A DNA stretch of 64,000 bases. Origin: Guyanagaster necrorhizus (Eukaryota > Basidiomycota > Agaricomycetes > Agaricales > Physalacriaceae). The position numbers were made by a program, and so were the translations under genes. The notes beneath the pieces were generated by a model that did not search any database, was not told the DNA's origin, and saw only the letters and a list, made by a program, of their open reading frames with translations. Numbering within the stretch: position 1 is the stretch's first letter; the number at the start of each line of letters is the position of its first letter. This document shows, in pieces, positions 56,150 to 64,000 of this stretch. The stretch is from positions 60,226-124,225 of the forward strand of contig NW_025064952.1 in the NCBI RefSeq assembly GCF_019112545.1, given 5' to 3'.

Positions 56150-57399
56150 ACACGTTGCCGTTTATCTGCAGATATTGATTCTAATGCCTTTCAATGTAAA
56201 CGTACAGTCAATCACAAGACGCATCGAGACGTACTCGTCTTGGGGAAATCCAAAACAGGACAGGACTTGGCGGTAGAAACTTCGTAGTAGCACGAGCAAG
56301 GTCACCATTGTATTCACTCTAATGGCGTCATATTGTATTTGAGGTGATCAGTGCCATCGGCCCGATCTGAGCCGACTTATCTTTCTTCGTTTCTCCCTTC
56401 TTGGATTTGCCTTATGCTGGGTAATCGGCGTGGCTTAAAAAAAGAAGAGGACAATGTGGAAGCCCAATTCATCTGTAAAGGATGAACGTGCACATTTAAA
56501 AGAACAGCAATGTTGAGATTCGGTTTTCACGGCTTTAATGTCACATTCTATTTATATATATTTACTGCTTACCTTGTACTTCGACATTTTCGTACCTATT
56601 CACTTGACTCGGAACCTCCACTGTCCCTACTCTGTACGATGTAATATACCTTCCTTTCGAGTCCAATACGCTTCCTTCCGAATCATCAGCACCTAAATTC
56701 TAACAAGCAAGCTATTGTGGTCGGTTCAAAAAACTGATATAGTCAACATGTGCTGTACAGAAATATTCGCCTCGTACGTTGTAGTAGCTGAAGGAACCTT
56801 CTTCGCATCACTCGAAAGCGTAACCCCGTTAGCCAGCGTGATCCCTCGATATGTATCTTTACTAGCGCAGCCGAACGGACCACTGTCCGACTGGTGCTTG
56901 ACTTTGATTCTGCGACACTTGAAGCACCCGCTGCTTCGTTCCATAATCTGCCTTGACCTACTGTGAGGGCAGGCAGTCCGTGATGGCTGACGACGGGGGC
57001 GAGCATGGCGCGATGGATACCAGAGATGGAGACCTCCCTGTCTTCAATTCGGTTGTAGTGACAGGCATTGGGATGGCACTGGAGGGCGAGATGGTACAGG
57101 TTCCGCGCGTGGAGTTACGATTGCTGGTTGGTGAGAGCGGTGGCTTCCCATGGCGGTCAGTATTCCTTTCGCTTTCGCTGCAGCGGTGACGTCGCCTGCG
57201 ATCCCCCCCTTCATAGGAGACGGGAGGATACGCATCTGGATCGTTAGATGTGCCGAGAATCGGAACTGCTGCGACTGGAGCATGAACGCCTGCGTTTCGA
57301 AGTATTTGTACGCCGGAAGCGGTCTGGGGATGTGGGACGCGAGATACTAACCGTAATGGATCTTGCTAGGAGGACCTTCTCCCAACGCATCAGTCTTCC
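56150..57399. other. No secure gene
   Basis: AT-rich sequence to about 56700, then several overlapping short frames on both strands. A plus-strand frame (57248-57433, with ESELLRLEHERLRFEVFVRRKR) looks helical but cannot be tied to neighbours. Confidence 0.35.
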
Positions 57400-58075
57400 T
57401 CAAGGCGCTTTATCCGTGGGATCCACTTCGTAAGATCGATCGACGGCCTTCCTCGCCGATGTGTCAGTTCCATTTTGGCAGTCAGCAAAGTAGCGTTCTA
57501 AGTTTTGCTTGAAAAGCACGAGGAGATCGTCGTTGTTGCGATCGTGATGGAGATTACGGAGGAGAGTGTTTTTAGCACGTAGCCGGGATATCCAAACAGC
57601 GACACCTTCTCGGTCTCCCTGCTTCGCAGACAGAATGGACTTCTTTTTGATATCTTCGTCCCATCCACGGGGTAAGAAATCTGCGCTTTTCTCTGCTACG
57701 AATGAAGGGGTGGGGTAAAGAGCAGAGCCGGGCGATGTCGGACATGTACCTGTCGCGAATGAGGTGATATTTTTCGAGCGGCGAGGAAAGTGATAGATTT
57801 CGATGGATTAAGACCATGTGGCGCGACGCCGTGAACTCGTAATCCGCGAAGTCTTTGGGCGTGAAATCATGGATTGATATGATTGATACACGGCATCTGA
57901 AGGCCAGATCGCTCAAATCGAGCATAGCGCCAATCAATCTGTATTCCTGCGTTTCTTTATCAGAAAGTGTCGTGTTGGTGGAGACTGATCACGTTGCGTT
58001 GTGGCCGAGTGAGAGAAAGCCCGGCGACTGGGTTATCACGAGGGAACCTAAGATGGTATAGCCGACGCCTGAAAA
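57400..58075 (-). CDS. Unrecognised small multi-exon gene
   Basis: Two segments on the minus strand look like real coding sequence. One, about 57937-57770, reads MLDLSDLAFRCRVSIISIHD and FADYEFTASRHMVLIHRNL. The second, about 57695 to the stop at 57400, reads WDEDIKKKSILSAKQGDREG and WISRLRAKNTLLRNLHHD with an amphipathic, charged character. A further piece upstream (about 58070-57995, VGYTILGSLVITQSPGF) is hydrophobic. The intron between the two main segments has a GTACAT donor and a TAG acceptor but leaves a phase mismatch, so my exon limits or the gene itself are faulty. No family was recognised. Confidence 0.35.
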
Positions 58076-61000
58076 TAATCGCAATCAAAATATTTATATA
58101 CTTGGAGACCGAGACGGAAATAAGCTGCCACCGGGAAGTCAACCAAAAGTGGGGCTTCTTTTATTAGTACTCACTGTAGATCACTGAAAGTTCCTATCAA
58201 TTCCGTTTAATTGTAGCTAAGTATTCGCAGGAATTGCAAGTATTGTTATGTTCAAACGCGTCCACTAAATGAATACGGAAAAAACGTATCTAATAGGCAC
58301 CTGTCAGAATAACAGTTTAGAATCAGTGTCGAATTATGTGATGATAGAAGCAGAGAATTTTGGGTGAAGCCTGTGGTCAGGTTCAGTGCGACTGGCAAGG
58401 ATCGATTCTTGCTGAATTCCTTGGGGCATTGGCAACGCCCGATAGTCTTACCATAGTGAGGGGAGCCTCGGCAATCCGCACTCGCCGCCAGCATCATGCC
58501 GATTTCACTGGTACGGCAACACTGCCTTGACGAGGACCAGAGACTGAATTCGGTGCCGATGAGCTACGTGGCGGGTTGGTAGGATGGCTACGTCCTGAAC
58601 TTCCATCGCGGACGGCTCATATTATTCCATTTCTACAGAAGGTTATGCGCCCCAATGGATATCTCTGATACAGATTACATAGACTGGACTTCATCGCATT
58701 TATGTATCGTCAGATCTATTGTAACTAGTACATGTACGCTGGACTAGAATGTGCTTCGAACGTGAGCTTGATGTATGGCAAATGCCCCCTTCTGGGCGTC
58801 AACATAAGCGCCATTGCTGAGGAACAAAAAACACCATGACGTTATTATACCACGCCTTGGGCGCAGTGCTGTTCCTTATATTCGCTATAGCACGATTCAT
58901 AGTTTACTCCGGAAAACGCTTAGCGTATTGTGCCTGTCTGCGGGAATACCGCACCTCAGATGCATGATCGGGTCCGCCTTGGTATTCGATGGTGACAGGG
59001 ACGGTTTGGCGTTCCACTGTATACTTAAAGTTAACTTGGAGCAGCGGCAATGTCTATTAAACTTACATCTATCAGAAGAAAATAATACGGCCTTGATGGA
59101 GTCGTTCCCCTTAGGTGATGCCGTTAATACTGTCGATTCGTGGATGTTGGTCTATGAATGGATGAGCTATCGGAGCTGAAGACAGGTGAGGGCTTTTCTC
59201 TGGTCTGGAAAGAAGATTCTCTGTTATCGTGGCGAACAGCAGGATCGATTGAGAACGCACTGTGTGATAACATTGACGCGAGCACCTAAATATGGAGCAG
59301 GAGCATACAGCGGGAAGGGCCGGCGACGGGGTCGAGGGATTCTCCACAGCCCTTGCAAGAGAAGAAATTCATAGCATCGCGACGAAAATCTTGGTTGAAG
59401 AAGGAAGGAAAAATATAGAGATGGACCGGGGCGACGAGTGTAAATTTATACGTTGCCTATTGGTCAAGCCACCCAACAGCCGATGTCTTTGTTCAGCCTG
59501 AATAGTCATCATTGTCCTTATATTGTACCGCACTGGCCTTGAATGACAACGAGCGCGAAAAAGCCGAGTAATCTGAGGTAGATGATAGCGGCCTGTGAGT
59601 GAAAGATAATGAAGGACTGTGTTTGAAGTGATATTTTGGGAATTGGACGAAAGCAGGAGCCATCAAGAAAGGGTCGAGAACAGGGATTCGTGAACAGGAG
59701 CTAAGCGACGTTGGAGTGGGGAGGTACGTTTCGGGGTCACGTGAACATTTGGGCAGGAGTCGGAACCATTGCCGTACTTTTTCGTTGTTGGGATGCTTCG
59801 GCGCCACAATGTCGATGTGTTGCGATCAAGCTTCGAATTCACAGGCACGAGCAGCCGGAGCTCGCCATCAAAAAGGTCCGTGCCACGACGTCATCGATTT
59901 CAAATATCCCTTCCTGCCGCGTGAATCGTATAGCCTCGCAAGAGCCTACTCCGTCTCTCAGATCTTCCCTCGAATCTTTCGTTTGTCTCGTTAGCGATGA
60001 TCGAATCAAGTGTGCATAATGATCAACAGAAATTCGCGTACAAATTCCATTCGCCACCTCTGCCCGGCACATATTACCCCCACTATTCTCGTTGTACGCG
60101 TATGTTCGGACCTGAAGTGGCTATGTTGTTCTATGGTACTATCCTGACAAAACGCAGCGCCGTATGGTATCCCGCTTTTGGCCGCAAGCATTGTGAAGTT
60201 TCGAGACGCCCATACGGTTAGGACAAGGAAACAATGGAGAGAGCGAGTTCCGTTTCTTTTTCACCGTTTACTTCCATTTATCGCCTTCACACCCGCCAGC
60301 CCGTTTCACTGTGCTGTGGCAGCGATCGTAATGTCACTCCATTTGCGTTTCGTGTCCCCCATTAAAAGATATTGCCAACGGCCCCTTATTTCCAGAGCTT
60401 ACCTGTCATAGTCATCGCTGCCGTCCTTATTTTTGGGGTCTGTTAGCCTGAACTATCCTTAGGACGGTCTTTTTGCGGCGACCACAGGGGAGACAGCTTT
60501 CGTTATTGATGGTGCCCTGTATAAGGCACGGTCAACGATGACTAAGGTTCAACTGTTGATGTGTGCCCTGGACGATTCATCCTTTCACTGGTGGCTGTCG
60601 AGTCGTTAGGATGTATTTCAAAGGTGAGATCTTGCATCGTTGAAGCAGATACACGCTTCGTTGGAGCCGGTGAAGTGGTTCGATGGGACACTTTGGTACG
60701 CGTGGCTCTTGGCGTATAGACAGCGAGACTAACCTCCGGGGGTAGATGTCCGTCGTGTCACATCTGCCATCGCCCACTGTATTCACCGAACAGATGAAAG
60801 ATGAAGCCTGTGCGTGTCTTTCAACTGCCTCACCCACTCGCGAGCATGTTTCAGGTCTTGCTTGACATTTATGACATAAGGCTCGGCCAGACCGGATCAC
60901 TCAATACGGATAGCGATGGTTCCCCCTGTGCAAGTGACTAGCTCTGGTCGGATGGTGACATGAAATCTCCTGATGCGCTTAGCGCGTACTGTGGGGCTTC

Positions 61001-61207
61001 GCAGTATTATGTGGGTCCGCGCGCTCACCTTATTCAACGTACCTCTAATAAACTTAATTTTAGCACTATTGGCTTTAATCCTATAATTACATCCCGTATA
61101 TAACACAAGTCAGCTGTGTTAGATTATATATTGCACTGGCTGTCGTCTGCTCCTTTGTCTTTTCGCTTTCAAGCGCATTCAGCTGCTCTATTCATTGCAG
61201 AGTCGTC
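58076..61207. other. No secure gene
   Basis: Open frames of up to about 120 codons occur on both strands (for example 58814-59179 plus, 59493-59807 minus, 59839-60072 minus), but none shows a motif, signal peptide or consistent exon chain. A TATA-like stretch (ttatatattg) lies at about 61124, roughly 85 bp before the oxidase start codon. Confidence 0.4.
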
Positions 61208-63526
61208 ATGAGTCTCCAACTCGTCCTCCTCGCACTGATCACCAGCGCATTCGGCCTCATCTACGAAAAATTCTCCGACCTACCAACAACAGATTTTGAT
61301 TTTATCATTATTGGCGGTACGCTCCTTGAAATTACGTCTCTTTCAATCGACTTTCTCGTTGTCGTAGGTGGAACTGCAGGAAACGTTCTCGCGAATCGTC
61401 TTACTGAGCAGCCGGATATATCTGTTCTTGTCATTGAAGCTGGCGCATCGTATGAATATTCATTTCTTTTCCTCCTCTGTTTGTCCTTATCATTTACTCA
61501 GCACCGCCGATGTCCTTGTGTCCGAAGTTCCATTCTTCTGCCCGCAGGCTGTCCCTCAAACACCGTTGGACTGGAATTATACCACCATTCCCCAGGCGGG
61601 GCTCAATAATCGTCCGATCTCCTACCCACGAGGATTTGGATTAGGCGGAAGTAGTGCCGTTAGTACGTTCAATCATTTCCTTCTTCGCGATCCTCGTGGT
61701 AGAATTCTAATTATAATCCTTAGACTTTATGGTATATACTCGCGGATCTTCCCAAGACTATGACCGTTATGCTGCCATTTCGGGTGACGAGGGTTGGTCC
61801 TGGGACAGCCTTCAACCTTATATCCGCAGGGTTCGTCTGCGCTCTCTACATCGACATCGAGAGCCGGCTTCTGATGTTTCATCTAGGCCGAACGCTTTGT
61901 CCAGCCCGCCGATCATCACAATACCACTGGTCAATTCAACCCAGAGGTGCATGGTTTCGACGGCATACTGTCTATAACGCTGCCTGGGTACCCGCGCGGA
62001 ACAGACCAGCGCGTCATTCAGACCACATCAGACCTAGCCGATGAATTTCCGTTCAACCTTGACATGAACTCGGGCTACCAGCTCGGTGTCGGTCAGTTCT
62101 CTCTTCCTTCACCTCTGTATTACGATGAATGGCGCGCTGATCAGATTAACGTTCAGGATGGATGCAGACGACGGTCGGCAATGGCACCAGAAGCAGCTCA
62201 GAAGTTTCATACCTCGGCGCCAAGTACATCAGCCGTCCCAACCTACACGTCCTGATACACACCCACGTTACGCGCATCCTTCAGTCTGGCAGTAATCACT
62301 CCAAGAGCAATGGCAATAACACTCCTAAATTTGATCTCGTGGAGTTTACCCAGGATTCCGGAGGTACGGTGCCCCCCCGCTCCGCTGATCATCGTCTCGA
62401 TGTAAACTGATGATCGTGTTGCCCCACGTTAGTAACCAAGCAGACGCTCTCCCCATCGAAAGAGATCATCCTCTCAGCAGGGTCCCTTAACACCCCGAAC
62501 ATCTTGCTGCACTCCGGCATCGGCGACTCCGACGAACTCGCCACTGTCGGCATCGAGTCGACCGTTCATCTCCCGGACGTGGGGAAGAACCTCACAGATC
62601 ATCCGCGATGGGTGCTCAACTGGCTCGTCACGGACACGGACACGCTCGAGAACGTCTACTTCCGGAACGAGACGTACCAGGAGGAGGTCCTTGACCAGTG
62701 GCTGTACAATCGCACTGGTTTCCTGTCGAGCATGCCGACGAGTCAGCTTGGGTGGTTGAGGGTCCCCGATGGCACGTTGGCGATTGACCCGTCTGCCGGG
62801 AACGAGACTGCTCATTTCGAGCTTATCTTCTCTGTAAGCCTTCGGCGTGTTTTTTTCGGGGGGGGTAGAATTAATGGTTTATCATCTTTTCATACCAGAA
62901 CGGGATATACCACGCGCCATTCCCCCCGACGGGCGATTATTTCGCGATCAACACCGTTGTTCTGTGCCCTCTTTCTCGTATGTATCTTCCATATATATAT
63001 ACATGTCGTCCTTGGTCCCCAATCTGACGCGTTCCGTCGTCCAGGTGGCTCCGTGACGATCAACAGCACGGACCCCCTCTCACCGCCCGTCGTCGACCCC
63101 GCCTTCTTCTCGAACCCGCAAGACATCGAAGTCATGCGCCAGGCTGTCGCCAAGGCGCAGGACTTTGTCAAGGGTCCGGCGTGGGACGGGCATATCATTG
63201 AGTTGGTGACCAACACGACGGATGATGATATTAGGAACGGGATCACTAGCATATATCATCCGCTGAGTACGGCGAGCATGTCGCCACGCGGGGCGGACTG
63301 GGGCGTCGTCGACCCCGATTTCGTGTTGAAAGGCGTCGAGGGCGTGAGGATCGTCGATGCTAGTGTTTTGGTGGGTGTTTTTTTTTTTTGTTCTTCGTCG
63401 TTGTGCTGATTTGTGCCTTTTTGTTTGTAGCCGAAGCCTCCGGCGGGGCATACGCAGGCGGCGGTGTACTTTTTCGCGGAACGCGGGGCGGATCTAATCA
63501 AAAAGAGCTGGGGCATACCGATTTGA
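61208..63526 (+). CDS. Secreted GMC oxidoreductase, aryl-alcohol oxidase type
   Basis: The model has ten exons: 61208-61316, 61368-61449, 61502-61662, 61724-61830, 61887-62085, 62157-62363, 62433-62833, 62899-62977, 63045-63370 and 63431-63526. All junctions are GT-AG and in phase, for 588 residues. A signal peptide (MSLQLVLLALITSAFG) leads into the FAD-binding Rossmann motif FIIIGGGTAGNVLANRL. ADP-binding VLVIEAG, the GMC signature (YPRGFGLGGSSAV then FMVYTRGSSQDYDRYA) and the second signature (EIILSAGSLNTPNILLHSGIG) follow. The active-site pair is present as YHPLSTASM and AGHTQ. Enzymes of this AA3_2 group oxidise aryl alcohols to aldehydes and reduce O2 to H2O2, supplying peroxidases during lignin decay. 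Substrate preference cannot be told from sequence alone. No lesion was seen. Confidence 0.9.
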
Positions 63527-64000
63527 GTGAACTCTGATTTTTTGTACGTGATGGTGTATATAAATATTTTTGTATTGTTACTCTATCTTGGAATTCAATT
63601 AATGAGCAAGCCGGAGCGGGTCGGGGCGGGGTTGCTGTAGATATTTTTGTACGGAGCTATTTTGTGACGTTAGCGATGATAGTCAGTAGCGGCACACAAG
63701 GACGAATCAAGGACCGGATTGAAGACACCTCGATTCGGGGGGAAAAGGTAAGAAAGACTGGCGTAATTCTAGGCACGACCAAGTATTTATACGTAGATAA
63801 GAGTGGAGTGCATAGATAAGCATAGTTCAAATAAAGTCCGGGTTTATGTTACGAAAAAGGAAGTAGAACGGGCCCGTCCGTTACATACGCCCTCCGATGC
63901 CTTGTGATCAAGGCATCCCTTCTAATAACAGCCACGTCGACACCTTCAAGCAACATCCCTATAGTTCAACAAGCTGTCGTCCTCTGGATTATCAACATCC
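63527..64000. other. No gene recognised
   Basis: Sequence downstream of the oxidase gene, probably including its 3' untranslated region. Nothing else is seen. Confidence 0.45.

Noticed and set aside
59493..60072. A two-exon minus-strand gene suggested by protein-like pieces
   Set aside because: The pieces could not be joined by a consistent intron and no family was recognised.
1..64000. CRISPR array, rRNA genes, or a secondary-metabolite cluster
   Set aside because: No regularly spaced short repeats, no rRNA-like sequence, and no polyketide synthase, peptide synthetase or terpene cyclase motifs were seen.

Overview
The window is nuclear DNA of a filamentous basidiomycete, most likely a wood- or litter-decaying agaricomycete. 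The basis is short (about 50-60 bp) GT-AG introns in almost every gene, fungal F-box and DUF6535 proteins, Ty3/gypsy chromoviruses of the fungal type, a secreted GMC alcohol oxidase and an aryl-alcohol-dehydrogenase-like aldo-keto reductase. No bacterial operon, CRISPR array or rRNA is seen. An assembly gap of Ns lies at 8998-9602. Exon limits were placed by eye from splice signals and family resemblance.

Layout. 1-10.2 kb is a decaying tandem array. A small gene with a MYND-like half zinc motif exists as an apparently intact two-exon copy (7349-8112, minus), a broken copy (2024-2771, minus) and a third unit (about 4738-5210) whose gene body has been lost, all with shared flanks. A remnant of a secreted-protein gene lies between them, and a 1.8-kb LTR-like element (8198-10021) has landed in the 5' region of the intact copy. 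10.9-12.3 kb holds an F-box gene, and 13.1-14.6 kb a broken kinase-like gene.

15.3-34.9 kb is a three-level transposon nest. An old CpG-poor TG...CA element (16872-34921, target duplication CTGG) was split by a Ty3/gypsy chromovirus (16969-33149, duplication AGTTC). That element was split by a closely related, apparently intact chromovirus (23526-31628, duplication GATCC). Both chromoviruses lie on the minus strand. They show a self-priming (Tf1/sushi-like) primer site, an upstream ORF with a hydrophobic N-terminus, and an in-frame TGA shared by both copies, beyond which the same frame stays conserved. The older copy is dead: the RT motif YLDD reads YLDN and several stops are present.

35-49.9 kb is a mixture of live and dying genes: an aldo-keto reductase with a frameshift, a DUF6535 membrane protein, a degenerate membrane-protein gene, a C2H2 zinc-finger gene, a 1.5-kb CpG-depleted tract, a SINE-like remnant, and a siderophore-type MFS transporter interrupted by one TAA. 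50-64 kb is gene-rich: a single-pass Ser-rich surface protein, a DUF262 protein, an F-box protein, an unrecognised small gene, and an intact ten-exon GMC oxidoreductase of the aryl-alcohol-oxidase type.

There is no sign of a co-regulated cluster. The secreted oxidase and the broken aldo-keto reductase belong to the same general biochemistry (aryl alcohol/aldehyde cycling) but lie 25 kb apart. The dominant theme is transposon invasion with CpG-to-TpG decay.
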